A DNA stretch of 64,000 nucleotides from Apoderus coryli. Taxonomy: Eukaryota > Arthropoda > Insecta > Coleoptera > Attelabidae. Positions 13,301 through 26,400 of the stretch are shown here, piece by piece. The notes below the pieces were generated by a model, which saw only the letters and a list, made by a program, of their open reading frames with translations, was not told where the DNA came from and searched no databases. A program made the position numbers and the translations under genes. Location: contig OU452199.1 of NCBI GenBank assembly GCA_911728435.2, forward strand, positions 12,286,860-12,350,859. The letters run 5' to 3'. Positions within the stretch are counted from its first letter, which is position 1. Every line of letters begins with the position of its first letter.

Positions 13301-14260
13301 TGAATTTTTTTGCGTGAACCTATACAGTACCTACGCAATTGTTCTGGTTCAGCTTGGTCGCTGTCAGCAACCTTGATGTGATATTTGATTGAAAACATAC
13401 GGGTAATAACCATGATAGTTTTTGTGGTAGGAGAAATATATGAGCAGTCTTTATTTAATTTCCAAATTTGAGGTACCAAAGAACTTTTGCATCTTCATCA
13501 TTCATGTATAATAGGATTTTCATTATTGTGTACGGCATGCCCTCCGGAAAAAACCGCGGTAAATCTTATAAAAATATCGGAAAGAAGGTTTTAATTTTTA
13601 AGATGTCGGTCGTGCTAATAAGTGATCTACATTGTTTATTTTAAACACAATACATTACTTATTTTCAGATTCTACATAAAATACTTTTTTCTTTGATAAT
13701 AATTTGTACAAGTTTCCTTGTAAAGTAAATTGTACTTTTGTCGCTTCTGTAAGTTATTTTGCACTATATTAGCAAAATGTATTTTTGAAATTATTTATAA
13801 ATGAAGTTAAAAACTTTTTTCAATTGGAACCTTCATGATATCATAATTATTGTATCTTATTTAGGATTGAAAATGAGGGCAACTTTATTCTAGGATATTA
13901 ATTTCGAAAATGTGTAGTTTAGATTTTGGTTGCTTTCTATTCACGACTGATAAGTACCTACTTAGATTAAATAAATGTTGTGGCATTGGCAATAGTGAAA
14001 ATGTTACCTACTAAAATGAAAACGAACGGCACCACACATCAAATTACTAAAAAGGTGATATAAGAAGTTGTAATTCTTTGGCCACTCAACATCTACATAT
14101 ACAAGAGCAATATCAAAATTGTTTAGAATAATATTTTTAGAAACTGTTATTAATAATTAAAATATTATAGTTTCCAATTACTTCTGAAATATGTGATCAG
14201 AGCAAGGTAATGCTTCGGTCATGTCAGGCATAACATTTTATATGTTATGCTATAGAAAAA
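7372..14260. other. Gene-free intergenic stretch
   Basis: About 6.9 kb with no supported gene. It holds a MITE at 8111-8430 and scattered TACAGGGTG/CACCCTGTA transposon ends (near 8665, 12455, 12515). An imperfect direct repeat of about 65 bp occurs at 9483-9550 and 9779-9841. Short segments carry GTAAGT-like donors on the minus strand (near 9173, 9592 and 9848) that may belong to non-coding transcripts. A GACGAGCTCATAATAAGAGC repeat occurs at about 13068-13087, related to sequences near 20620, 57600 and 62130. A more GC-rich island at 9960-10160 has two overlapping open frames but no recognisable family. Confidence 0.4.
8111..8430. mobile_element. MITE with TATACAGGGTGA ends
   Basis: The left end TATACAGGGTGAGTCAC and the right end (reverse complement TATACAGGGTGAAGTG) delimit about 320 bp without coding sequence. 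TACAGGGTG ends are shared with the mariner-type element at 47527-48581, so it is probably a non-autonomous relative. Confidence 0.6.
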
Positions 14261-14262
14261 CG

Positions 14263-14270
14263 TTTTATTG
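14263..14270 (-). terminator. Poly(A) signal of OBP-b
   Basis: TTTTATTG on the plus strand reads as CAATAAAA on the minus strand, about 60 nt past the OBP-b stop codon. Confidence 0.45.
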
Positions 14271-14329
14271 GTTTATCTGATCTCTAATTTAATGACATAT
14301 ATTTTTTTAAATATAATACATTTAACAAT

Positions 14330-16372
14330 TTACAAAACGGAAATATGTTTTGGTGTATTATTGTAATAACAGAGAAATGTTGCTACAACAGCATCCTCTA
14401 TATTAGGCTTCTCAATCACACATTTTTTAATTAACTCGTCAGCTAGTTTATCGTCTCCCAAAGCCGATCCAAATTTCTCCTTGATAACATCCATCTGATA
14501 TTTTCCATTTCCGTCAACAAATCCAATTTGTTTAGCCATGCACACAGCGTATTTGGGTAGCTTCTCATCTTTTGAGAAATCACCCTTTCTAGCTTTTTCA
14601 ACCACTTCTTGACTTACACCGGTTTCAGCTATGCAGGCGGAGCTCTCTTCTTTTAGCTTTTTTAATTGTTCTGGGGTCAAATCGGCCTAAAAATTATTAC
14701 AAATAAATAACTTCTGCGTAATTCAATCAGTTATGGGATTTTGATGTGTCGTCAAAAGACATGAGAGGTTTTAACAGTAACTTATCTTATGTAATAGAAA
14801 ACCTCCATAAAGCCTTACATGAATAATATACAGGTGACCTACACAAAACGAATCAATTCAACCACAAAGAAATTAATGAATTAAATTCTACGATATACGA
14901 GTATTAAAATGGCCAAATCTTATTCTATCGAGCTTTCAAATTATTTACAGAACCATTTTTTTTTTTCATTTTTCGTATGTTATATTAATATAATACTCGT
15001 AATTAAATCACCAACAGTTCGTTGAAAAATTTGTTACACAATCCATGGACTACAAACAAGTCTGTTACAACTTCGTTTTCACTTTTATTTAAAAATTATC
15101 ACAACTCGATGTGATAGAATATCATTTTATTAATACAGTGGCATACTTGAAAAAGGAAATAATCTCGGCAAGATATTCCATATTTTGATTTTTAATGAAT
15201 AATTCGATAGATTGAAGCTAGGATGGAATTCTCAAAAGGAGAATTTTTAATTTGAAAATATGTACCCAAATATAGAAAGGCGGACATAGTAAACCATATT
15301 ATTTTTGAGCTGTATGTATATTATGTTTTTAAATAAAAGAACATAATTTTTGATATCAATATTTAGTTTAAATAAAATATATTGTTTTTATTTTGATATA
15401 GTCGTATGGAAAATAATCTTGTGCAAATTATTTTGAATATTTTATTCTTGTAAGATGAATTCTAAAAAAAATAAAACAGAAATTTCACAAGTCATTCAAA
15501 GTAATAACAAAAAAATAAAATATAATGAATAATAAGTTTTTAAATCATCTATAAACATGTGTTTGATTAGTATTTTAAAAATAAAATTGATTTTTAAATA
15601 ATAAAATATATATGGAAGATTAAAACATTTTCTCATATATTTAAAGTACATAATTAATTTCAAAATAAATATTTAGGCCACCTTTCTTTAAGATATAGAT
15701 AAATAGTTATAAATAGTTATTTATCTATATCTTAAAGAAAGGTGGCCTAAATATTTATTTTGAAATTAAAGACAAAAAAATGACAAAATAAAATCTTTTA
15801 TTTTAATTAAATTGTTTTAATTTAGCAAATTAAAATTAAGTTTTCATATAAGGAAGAGTATCAAGAAATAAATAAAATAACAGTTTTATTTGAATAATAT
15901 ACGCTTAAATATATTGTTTATATAAAACCTATCTAAAGTTAACTGCTCAAAAGGGTGTTTTAATTATTAAATTTCATTGTGTGCCAAATATATCAGCGCA
16001 ATCTCACTTTCCACCCTTTTCTTTTTACAAAACAACAATAGCTGCAGGAAATATTATTTGTGACTCTCAAGAACTAAATGATTTTTACTTTATAACAAAA
16101 AAACGATTAATGTTCATAGGATAATTGGAATAACTTATGGTCATGTTTTATAATGAACTGCCATTTGAGAATTTTTTAATTGTATAAAGTTTAATTTAGA
16201 AACAACAAAAGAAGATGGTTAAGAGGGATATTTTAAATTAGTTCAAAATATCAATTAATATATTTCGTTTACCTAAAAAAATATTAATTGTTTTAAAACA
16301 GTTTTTATTACTTACTGTTGTGAAAGCAATTACAGCTACCAAGGTAAATAATACAACATTGAACTTCATCAT
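14330..16372 (-). CDS. OBP-b: minus-C odorant-binding protein
   Basis: Two exons, 16372-16316 (19 codons, phase 0) and 14686-14330, encode 137 aa. The signal peptide is MMKFNVVLFTLVAVIAFTT, cut near the exon junction; a second in-frame ATG directly follows the first. The mature chain starts ADLTPEQLKKLKEESSAC and has the PBP/GOBP fold pattern. Cysteines are at 37, 68, 108 and 125 (spacing 30, 39, 16). Classic OBPs have six, so this is the minus-C subclass lacking one disulfide, which carries small hydrophobic ligands in secreted fluids. The motif AVCMAKQIGF around the second cysteine is typical. The usual TPEDTA segment before the last cysteine has diverged to PNIEDAVVA. The intron (14687-16315) uses GTAAGT and TTTTTAG and contains a perfect 52-bp-arm hairpin. 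Confidence 0.9.
15654..15769. repeat. Perfect inverted repeat, 52-bp arms, 12-nt loop
   Basis: Positions 15654-15705 are the exact reverse complement of 15718-15769, separated by GTTATAAATAGT. The arms include TTTAGGCCACCTTTCTTTAA. The element is inside OBP-b intron 1, so the pre-mRNA would fold into a fully paired hairpin. Perfect pairing in such a decayed neighbourhood suggests recent origin or ongoing correction. No protein is encoded. Confidence 0.9.
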
Positions 16373-17700
16373 TGTTATAAGAATATTTCAGAACAAAAAG
16401 TATTAGAAGTTACAAATAACTATAAGTGATTGTATGGTAGGTACTTGTTAATTTTATAAATGTATACACCTTTTTCACAAGTTATGGTTTATATACATGA
16501 AGCAAGACTAATTATTGCTTGATCATCATCCCACTTATTTTTGTTGTTTTTTCCTATTTATATATTTTTTTTGTTAAGTCTACCAAATAATTTGAACAAA
16601 TAATTATAACGTAATTTTCTAGGTGTATACACATAACAAAAACTACCTGATTTTTATGAAACTTTTTATTACCGAATTTATTATTGTTATCTTTATTATT
16701 TGAATCGAAATAAAATCAAAATAACAAAGTTTACATGCATATATTCTCAAATCGAGGAGTATAAATATTGTTCTATTTTATGAAGCTGTGCTGTGTTCTC
16801 TAGTTTCATTTATCCCATGTAAGTTGAAGTTTATATCAGGTCTGTATATTCTTCAGAACAACTACTTGCACTTGTGGTTTAACCCATGGCGTGCAAAGCA
16901 ACATGAGGGTAAAGTGGTAAAATATTTCAACTAGTGAAATGCAAAAGGCTTAGTAATTGCATTTCAATAAACTCTATGTTTTAGATTCCAAATTCAACGG
17001 GAGACTAAAGTCAAAGTTACGAAACCCAATTTTATCTGCTTTAAAACATTCATAGCCGCACTTATTTTAAGACGGTCATAGAAATTCGCGAACAGGTTTA
17101 ATGCTTGTTTTACTTATTTGTCTGAAGTGAGACGCGTACCAATCTAAGGACATGTCTCTAATTGTGGACTGTTTAATAATTATGACACAAACGAATTGTC
17201 CATGTTGAAACTGTTGTTGTCTGGCACACAAAAATTGGTGTTTTTTCTGTATGTAGGAGGATATAGGCCCCATAATATTATTTGTCCAGATACATTTAAC
17301 ACTTGCCTAAAGAAATAATACTTAAACGTAAAAAACAATGAAAAAAAAAATGATTAGTTGATATATAAAAATTAGAAATGGATCAAAATCCTTTCTCAAT
17401 AATACGGATAAAATCGATCATTTCCTGATAGTCTCCTTAACGGAACTACATTCAAAAAGCCAATGCACAAATAATGTTAAATCTTTTCTGAAGCTTAACG
17501 AAGAAAAATTGATTATTATTATTAAACGTGAACAATGAAGTTCTGTATATAGTACTGCTAATTCCGATTTAGCAGAAATAAATAAAAATAAAAATGACCA
17601 AAAGCATCACTGGAAAATAATGAATAATTTCACAAATAAAGCAATAGAACGAACTAAGGTTTCCAAATTTAGAGAATAACCAGTAAAGAAATTGCAAATA
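16373..17700. other. Gene-free stretch upstream of OBP-b
   Basis: No convincing coding sequence. The OBP-b promoter should lie in the first 150 bp; TATAAA-like sequence occurs on the minus strand near 16452-16460, but no clean initiator was paired with it. An open minus-strand frame at 17076-17273 has no recognisable motif. Confidence 0.3.
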
Positions 17701-17739
17701 ATTTTATAGTGGATATGTTCAGGTATCGGAAAAAAACTT

Positions 17740-18060
17740 GTCGTTATTAAAAAGGCAGTCGAACTGAAATGTGTAACTTTCTAACTATAGGCCAATATCT
17801 CTTATATCAAATAAATAAGAAAATTGTAAAGAGAAGAATATACTAAACATTTTCTAGCAAAGAAAGGCAATTTGGATTAAAAAAAAAAAACACGACAGAA
17901 GCTGCTATTTCGTTTCTAAAATAATAATTACAACAATTGAGTCCAAAACAAAAAGGACGATTTGTGTTTTTAGACCTTGCTAATGCCTTTGATACCGTCG
18001 AAAAGGAAATATTGATTGGCGTTTTCGAGGATTTCCTTAGTTTACCAAGAGAAGCACTTC
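17740..18060 (+). mobile_element. Decayed LINE reverse-transcriptase fragment
   Basis: With several stops and frame changes, the plus strand retains RT landmarks: a block like RPISLIS (about 17790-17810), then FVFLDLANAFDTV (about 17966-18004), the palm-motif-A region of non-LTR retrotransposon RT. The intact LINE at 55-57 kb has the same blocks in the same order. No complete frame remains. Confidence 0.6.
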
Positions 18061-18269
18061 ATGAATTCATTGATTGATTGATGCCACTGTGATAGGGAAT
18101 AATAGGTATATATTGACCCCCTCGTAGATTTTAAAACGAAATATTTATCATGCTTTCTTGTGCATTTAATCTTTATTTATTTCACCGTTGCTAGGCATCT
18201 AAAATTGTTAACAGAAACAATTTCCCACAATTTTAGATATCAATGTTTAAAAAGTGGTTCATATCGATT

Positions 18270-19115
18270 TAGCGTGTTGAAGTGATTGTTGAATTTTTCT
18301 TTGCAATTATGTCTGGCAATACAATTTCAGTATTCAATAGAGCAAGAATGGTGACTTTGCATGATGAGGGTCTGCCGAATCATCGATGCGCGGATATATT
18401 AGGGATTCCCTGCGCTTCAGTTTTCAGAATAGTGCGTTTGTACCAGGAATCTACCTGCGTTGACTGGAGACATAGAACTGGGCGTCCTAGGGTAACTAAT
18501 GCAAGAGAGTACCGGTATGTAGCAGGTTGGACGTTGGACTCGAACCATAACACTTTCAGCTGCCCTAGCTCACTTTAGAAGAACGTATGGTCGATTAATT
18601 TCCAGTACTACAATACGGCGGAGACTTGCTGGAGCCAATTTGGGTTCTAGGAGACCATTAAGAGTACCTAGGTTACTTTCCAGACATATAGCCGCTCGTC
18701 TACAGTGGGCACAAGAACACAGGGACTGGCTTTTAGTTGAGTGGCGAAATGTACTTTTTTCAGGCGAAACCAGATTTGGTTTAATTAGTTATAGTCGGCG
18801 ACACAGAGTTTGGAGAGGGCCAGGGCGACCAGAAAGACTATCTTTTGCCAGAGAAATCATGCTATACCAAGACGAACAGTGATGTCTTGAAGAGGCATAA
18901 TGCATGGCCGTCGTACGCACCATATTCCCATTCCAGACACTATGACAGGGGATAAATATGTTATTGAACAAATTATTTATCATAAACTTGGAGCCAATTT
19001 CATTTTTATGGATAATTAACGCACTTATTGTTTCCATGGACAGGCGAGTGAACACCTTACTACAGAACAGGGGAGGACACACAATATTTATGCATTTTTG
19101 ATTTCCCACTAAAGT
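18270..19115 (+). mobile_element. Decayed Tc1-like transposon
   Basis: An N-terminal paired-type helix-turn-helix is encoded from about 18309 (NRARMVTLHDEG... then DWRHRTGRPRVT, the Tc1 linker). The frame breaks near 18545, then resumes with STTIRRRLAGANLGSRRP and LQWAQEHRDWLLVEWRNVLF. After this comes SGETRF, where active Tc1 elements have SDESRF, so the first catalytic Asp is altered. Stops follow from 18880. No clear terminal repeats were found. Confidence 0.75.
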
Positions 19116-20758
19116 GGTTTTCTTCTAGATTTCAAATTCTGGTAATCATTTTATTATGCACTATTTTTCGTTTGCATTTTTTTTTCTTGTTCAGTTAAAA
19201 TTTAATTCAGCCAATTTGCATTGGATACACAACCAAATAAAATGTACTTTGTAATAAACTTCTTGACTTCAAATAATAGTTTCTCATTTTGAAAAACACA
19301 AGAATTTTGGCGATGTGTGTATTTTTCATATATTATATACGTTCGGTTTTAGAACATGCATCGTCAATATGGTAAAGCATTATAATTACTTATCAATCTA
19401 ATTCATTGCATTTTCATATTAAGTGTGACCATCTTATGCATGACATTGATACGTCATTAAACACCCAACATCTTGCTGGACATAGGACTACCAATTTATA
19501 ACTCATAAGAAACATTTTCAATTCTGCAACAACAGAATATTTGAGGGTAGTAATGCGTACGATTATTTTAAACCATTATGCACTAGCTTCTACTCCGGGC
19601 GATGATTCACTTACTTATTGAGTTCTTTTATTTATTTATAGTATATTTTTTTTATAAATTATAATCGATTAAATTGTAAATATAATTATTGAATTTGCTG
19701 ATTAATAACAAATCAACGGGTTTTAATTAGTTCCTGTCGCTCGTAATGTAAGTCTCAGAAGTAAATAAATAAATATACTTTGTTATTAATTTTTTCTCAG
19801 TATTTAATTTATTCAGTAATCGTTTCTCACTTTTATTGTGTATATTTCTAAATTGTGTTGTATAACTAGCTATAAAGGGTGTCCAAATTAGTCATTATAC
19901 ATTATCACAGCTTACCTATTATGTAGGCTGTGACATAATGTTACTTTTGAAAAGAGATTATTGTTTTATTTAACTAATTAACTTGATGGTACGTGATTAT
20001 TACCACTAATGTAAAATACGGGTAATTATTTACCGATTCCAAAAATAACTTAAACTTTGTTTAGTTTCCTTTTTTATTTGAACGGCAAATCACTGAATAA
20101 GACAAACGCTTCTTGTAATTATACAAAAGCTTATTTTATTACTATTATTAGTTTGATTACTCATATTATTACGGCTAATTATACATATTTATATTGGGGT
20201 TCCTTTAAAATTCAATTGCAATGATTTAGACAAAAAGAACCAATATTTTTTTAGAAAAAATTAGATTCTATAAAATGTTCATTTCTCCTATCTGTTGATC
20301 ATATGCATTAACTGGGCGGTTGTTTTTTGTTCCGACACCCTGTATTTTATATGCATCTAATTCAATAGGTAACTTATCTTGTTGCATTTTTATGTCCATG
20401 ATTTGCACTTTTATTCTAAGTACAACATACACTTTATCTTAACTGGGAATTAGAAATAACGCGTCGCAGGGACCTCAGGGACATAACATATATATTTCGA
20501 TTGGAAATAATATTCTGGCATAGAAAACAGTTATGGCTTTACCAATATAGAGGATTTTGTTTTAAATTAACAAAGCCTTAGTCTAAAGCATTGCTATCAA
20601 ACTGAGGTTGCGCTGTTATTATGAGCTCGTCAGAATACCATGATAGCACCAAATCACAGATCGCGTTTATGCAGAAGTGGGATGTATAATAATGAAAAAA
20701 GTATTGAATACCAATTTTAATAGAAAATTACTTCTGAATACATTTTAAACACGAATTA
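19116..20758. other. Gene-free stretch between the Tc1-like remnant and OBP-c
   Basis: AT-rich DNA. Contains a TTATTATGAGCTCGTCAG repeat near 20615-20635 related to those at 13.07, 57.6 and 62.1 kb, and a diverged ACACCCTGTATTTTATATG end near 20335-20352. Nothing else is supported. Confidence 0.3.
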
Positions 20759-22001
20759 TTAAAAAAGTACTTCTTTTTTTGGAGCAAACTGGTTCATACA
20801 TTTAACAACCTCAAACGCTGTATCCTGAGGAGTATCCTTATTCGCCATACATCTGTTCATTAACATTTCAGCAATATCTGGGCTCTTTACTTTGTCAATT
20901 AAACTTTTTCTAATATTACCAAGCTGCAGTGCACCATCTTCAGTTTGAAATCCAATGCTCTTCATCACACAAAAAATTTGTTCTTTTAATTTTTCATCAT
21001 CTACAATTTCTCCACCTCGCACCTTCTCTAATACTTGAGAATCCACCTTGCTTTCTTTCATACATTCATTGTGAATTGCGGTTATTTTGGTTTTTTCTTC
21101 GTCAGTCAGAATCGCTGCCTTAAAATCAAAATATCATGAATATAAAATGCTTCTGTCTAGTTTTTGTACTACATTAACTATTTCTACTTTATTAAATCTA
21201 GATTTCTTATAAAGACACAAATGTGAACTTTGTTGCATATGTAGAACTCAGATACATTTACAACAACTATCCGATAGGTTCTACAAAATATAGGAGGCTT
21301 TCAAATTCCAATTATTAAACCTCAACTTATATTTGTTACTGTATACTCGTATAGTTTAGAACAGGGTTCTCAAACGGTGCCAATTACAGTGGCCTGCGAA
21401 AGACTATTAGACAAAAATAATCTTTAGACGGCATTTTTTATAGTTTGATCATAATAAATATTCCCAAATATATTGTCTTTTTACAAAATAAAATTTGTCT
21501 TCATAGGTAATATAAAGCACTTGCGTTCTATTTGAAGTTTTAATCAAACATTTCTGTTTCAGGACCCTATGTGAGGGAGATCTGATTTGAATTATTTTTT
21601 ATATAAAGTAAGCCGTAGTTATAATGAATGGTTACTAAAGAGTACCTACCCGAAATAGTTTTTCCCAGACGCCTGTTTGTTATGTTAGTATGTATGAAGT
21701 ACAAACTGATACCCCTAACGATATTTTTCACTAACACTTATTATTAACATTTATATAACAATTACGATATCGAAACCCTATGTTAAAGCAATTTTTCTTA
21801 CATCTCAGAAAACACCACTGTGAGTTTGGTCTCGTGTAAGATTATTTTATATCAAGCAAATTAAACGTATTTTACGATACCCTAGATGATTTTGATGCCT
21901 ACGCCTTGTCTTTAAATTGGTTATACTTTGACGAAATAGATTAAACTAGGACTTACTTCTGTGAAAGCTATGGAACAACAAAGAGCAATAATAAATATCA
22001 T
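20759..22001 (-). CDS. OBP-c: minus-C odorant-binding protein
   Basis: Two exons, 22001-21957 (15 codons, phase 0) and 21118-20759, encode 134 aa. The signal peptide MIFIIALCCSIAFTE ends at a GTAAGT donor. The mature chain AAILTDEEKTKITAIHNEC has cysteines at 34, 65, 105 and 122 (spacing 30, 39, 16), the minus-C pattern. Typical blocks are FCVMKSIGFQTEDG and NKDTPQDTAFEVVKC. Structure and orientation match OBP-b, and both have the 30-residue first interval, so b and c are probably tandem paralogues. TATAAAA lies on the minus strand at 22086-22080, but I could not pair it with a clear initiator. Role as for OBP-b: extracellular carrier of small ligands. Confidence 0.9.
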
Positions 22002-22086
22002 TGTTTCTAGCTGTTGATCAGAACGGCTTGATTCAAATTATTACTTGATTTAAATAAAAACTAAAAATTATTGTCTGTATTTTATA

Positions 22087-23402
22087 TAATATCTTGTGGT
22101 TAGCAATTAGATGTTTAATAATCCAAGAATGTTAATGTAAAATATATGACATCAAAAAGTACAATACTATCATCGGATGTAATTATTTTTATCTAATTTA
22201 AATCTATAAAATTATGATATATATCAGTACATATGACATGTTGCAAGCGAAATCATATGAAGCTAATAAGTGGCCATTGTTAGAATTTATATTTTAATTG
22301 AATGTTGTATTTAATAAAAAAAACTTTGATTTGTCAGTATTAGAGTTGTATGATATCCCTTTACTAGGGAACATAAGTAAAAGAAACATACTGTGTGTTT
22401 ACCACGTCTTCGAGAAAATTATACAGTAAAAATACCCGCGATCCATATTATAGAATTTAATATAACAGACTTGCTTTACCGGGCGGTCTCGCCATAACAA
22501 TATCGTATGGATGTCTGTAACAACAGAGTCATTAATTGAATCTTCAACATAGCCATCCAACTCAGATGAGGTAGTGTGCCTCAAATACAACTTACAATCT
22601 ATATATTTAGAGTCGAGTGGTGTGCGTTTACTTCCTAGTCGATAGAAAAATATATTCTGTCAAAGACTTCAGATTCGTTCGAGACTGGGCTTGGTTGAAA
22701 GTCTCGAAAAAGACCTTTCTGCAACTTACTAGAACTTACCAGTATTTTTTCTCAAAGCAAAACCTTCGATCACCTCCAACGCTGATACTCAGATACTCAT
22801 ATTTCCATTGGTTAAATTTTTCAGTTTGAGTAAACTCAGATTCCTTATACCTTGGTCACAACTCGCGTATTCTGAATATTCTTCACTACTACTGAGGTCT
22901 ATTAAACCGGCTGGTTATGTAAGAAATTCAGAGAACAGACGTGTACTATATTTCCAGCTCATTTGCCAGCAGCAAAATATAATAAAATAATTCGGCAGAG
23001 TAGAAATAAATACGAGAGTTGCTAACAAATGTTGCCTGCGGTGCTTGTGTTGCTGCAGAATGCATTCCAGAAATCATTTTAGTTTGGGATGAAATCGCAC
23101 ATAACTCCCTTAATAAAAAATGAAGGACCTTGTAGGACTTGCATCTGCAAAAAAGTCAAATTATATGGTAAAATTGAACTCAAGAAAAGTATTATTATTT
23201 TGACCAATAATTGATTACCGGATATTTTAGGAAAACTTTCCATAATTTGCGATACATATTGTATCTAAACTAGATAACCTATTTAACCTACACCTAAAAG
23301 CGCAGTCACGGGAATTCGTGTGAAAATTATCAAATAACAAAATCCATTAAGCAAGAAACAACACGTATAATAGAAATAGCATCAGAGTTAATTAGTAGGG
23401 AA
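22087..23402. other. Polarity switch between the minus and plus OBP blocks
   Basis: OBP-c runs left and OBP-d runs right from this 1.3-kb spacer, so promoters of both blocks must lie here. No protein motif was recognised; two plus-strand open frames (22617-22829, 22808-22990) overlap and look non-coding. Confidence 0.3.
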
Positions 23403-26400
23403 ATGCGCAAATTATTTATGTTTTACTTTTTGTCATTTTTAATTGGATTTACGGTAAGTTAACACGATTACCATAATATTGGTTATAATATTTATCAGAA
23501 GGCCATAATAATATTTACAGATATCTAGTTGACAATAGTCATAATTTGAAAAAAAAACCATTATTTGTTTAGTTTGTATGATTCCTACAGTAATAATTAT
23601 CGTAGCTCACCATAATATTATTATTGTGCCTAATTATTCTGTTTTTCAGGAAAATTTTATATAACGTGTTGCTTAATCTGCTAAAAACACATTCGAGCAA
23701 AAAGAAAATTAATAAAAGTAGAGATACTTATTATCAGATAAACTTTTATTTTATGATATATGATTATAAATTTAATTGTTAAAATTTACAAACATAACAG
23801 TTAATTCTGCCTATATTTATTATTTCTTGTACATCTTGAAAGAGAATCAGATTTTCGAAAGACAATAAAAACAGGTTGGGCCGATTTCATTGGGTCATAA
23901 ATAAATTATATAAAAATAGTTAAATCAAATTAGAATATGGAAGCAAAATACCGAAGTTATCCACACAAATTCGAAATTGTGAAGGTCGTTTAGATATTTA
24001 ACAGACATTTTTGGCATTTAAAATTTCAGCATTAGAATTGTGGTAATTGATAATCTGCATAGTCAAAGAATTATAATTTTTGCACCTACCACTATTATTG
24101 AATGATGAAAAATTACGAAGCATGTTCGCGTATTTAAATGATTGCGTAAACAAATCATTGATTTTTCCATATATTTTTCTAGAGTTAGACGTGTAAATCA
24201 TTTCAAAATTAGTACAATCTTAATCTACTAATATAAGCATTTTTTATACTATTAAAAAACCTGAATAGGACTATCTAGATATCTAAAACACTATAAGAGA
24301 ACTAAATTACAAAACACTGTTTTCTCACACTTACACCGAAGCACCGTCGGGAAATTGTTCAAGTTTAATTTGAAACTATTGTTGAATTCGAGAAACTCGT
24401 CGGGTATTACATGTCTTTTATGGTGGTCATAATCGTCCAATAAAGGGATTAATTCGAGAAACTAAGGATCGTTTTCGCAATACGCTTAGGTACTGTAAAC
24501 GATAAGACGCCTCCCGTAAGACGTCGTACCTACTCCACAGATAGCAAACGATTGATGGTATGCTGCGTAGTGTGGATGATGATCCAAATACGTTAATTAG
24601 TCATATTGATCAACAATTAAACTTGTGTCCGTCCACTTTATGGAACATGTTGGGTGTACCTGCTTACAAGATCCAACAGAAGTTGATGCTACACAAGCGT
24701 TGTTCACGCCGAACGAAATATTGCTATTGACCTATAATTAGATTTCAAACTTTTGTTCAGTAATTGTAGTATAGGAAAATATTAGGAAATATTAGGACAA
24801 CTCCATTCAAATTTGTAGAAAAGTAGCATTTCACAAATTCAACAATCGATTCAGATGCATATACGAATGGAATTGCGTTTTTTGGCGATTAATTTATAAG
24901 GTATGCCTCACTCTATGGCTGTATAATTGTATTTAGGTCTTCGTTAGTTCGACATCATTATAATCATAGGGATTGAAGATGTATAACAGTTGGGTCTCTT
25001 CAGAACAAGAATATCTTTGCGGGAAAATATAAAAATTATGATGGTTACGTTACAGGTACTGGTGAGAGGTAAAGATATATGATTACTAACTCTATCGTGC
25101 CTCAATTGGAAGGCATGCATATTGCAGATATGCGGTTTCAGCAAGACAGAGCCACGTGCTACAAAACGCGTGATACAATAATTATTAATTATTATTAATA
25201 ATAATAATAATAATTTGATGTATGAATAAATTCACGAAATGTACCTGTTAATTGAGCACTTCGTGCGATTTGACGTTATTATATTATATTATTGTCTCTG
25301 AGGTTATGTAAAGTCGCATGTCCGATAACCCGGAAACAATTAAGAATTTGAAAGCCAATATTTCAACAGTTGTTTACGACCTACAGTCTGATTTACTGCG
25401 AAGAATATGCCAAAATTGGACATCCAGAATACAAAATGTACGTGCCAGGTGCGGCACCCACATGCCGTAGTCATATCAAAACATTCATGCGATAAACTTG
25501 TCTCCAAAATATAGCCAATTTAATGGATTTTAAAACCTTTTTCTGTGTTTTATTACTTAAAGTTCTCTCCCTCTAAAAAAACTAAAAAAATTAATATAAT
25601 TTCAGAATTCAAAATTTAGTAGCAGCGATGCCCAAGAATTAAATCGAATACACGTTAAATGTCATGAAATACTTGGTAATGGTATCACAATGGATTTGCT
25701 AAGGAGAATTGCTTCTGGTGAGAGGGTGACATTTAGAAATAGTGCTGAATTTCCACCTCATATGCTATGCGTAGATAAAATGCTTGGATTTCAGGTAAAT
25801 AAAATTTGGTTTAAACAATAATTACTAAAACTTAAAAAAATCCCTTCGTCGACGGTTCAGGTTGCTTTTTTTCGGAAAAATACTAATAAAAAAACAATTA
25901 TTATTGTAGTAAATTCAAGGGATGGACAGTTACTGTTTCTTACAATATGGTCATTTTCAAAAGCGTGTGTTCAATAACATATAGATTTGTTTAAATTTTT
26001 TCATTCTTAATAATGTAATATTAATACCTCATATAGAGCGCTCTTGTTATAACTGTTTAACCATCTTTTCAAATTTCAATAGAATGGGAACTCAAATGAA
26101 TAATCTATACTAGATACTAACAATCACATGTCACATTTTAATTGTAGTCAATACACTATAGAGAACCAACTATGATAATTCGATATTCAGAAAAATTTGG
26201 AGATCATAGTGCTGTAATCTATGATCTTCAAAAAGAAAAAAGTCTTAACTTTAAAATTATTGCTTTTCAGAATTTTTCAAAATGTTCATAAGATTTGCAC
26301 AAAACATCTTAAATACTTTATATCTTATTTCGTTCAATTTATTACATATTTTAAATGTTTATATACCAATCGCATCTTTAAACATGAAGTATTTAATTTA

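Noticed and set aside
18789..19109. 106-codon minus-strand frame
   Set aside because: Antisense shadow of the decayed Tc1-like transposase.
21363..21590. Possible hAT-type element starting CAGGGTTCTCAAAC
   Set aside because: Only one end resembles hAT; no matching opposite end or target duplication was found.
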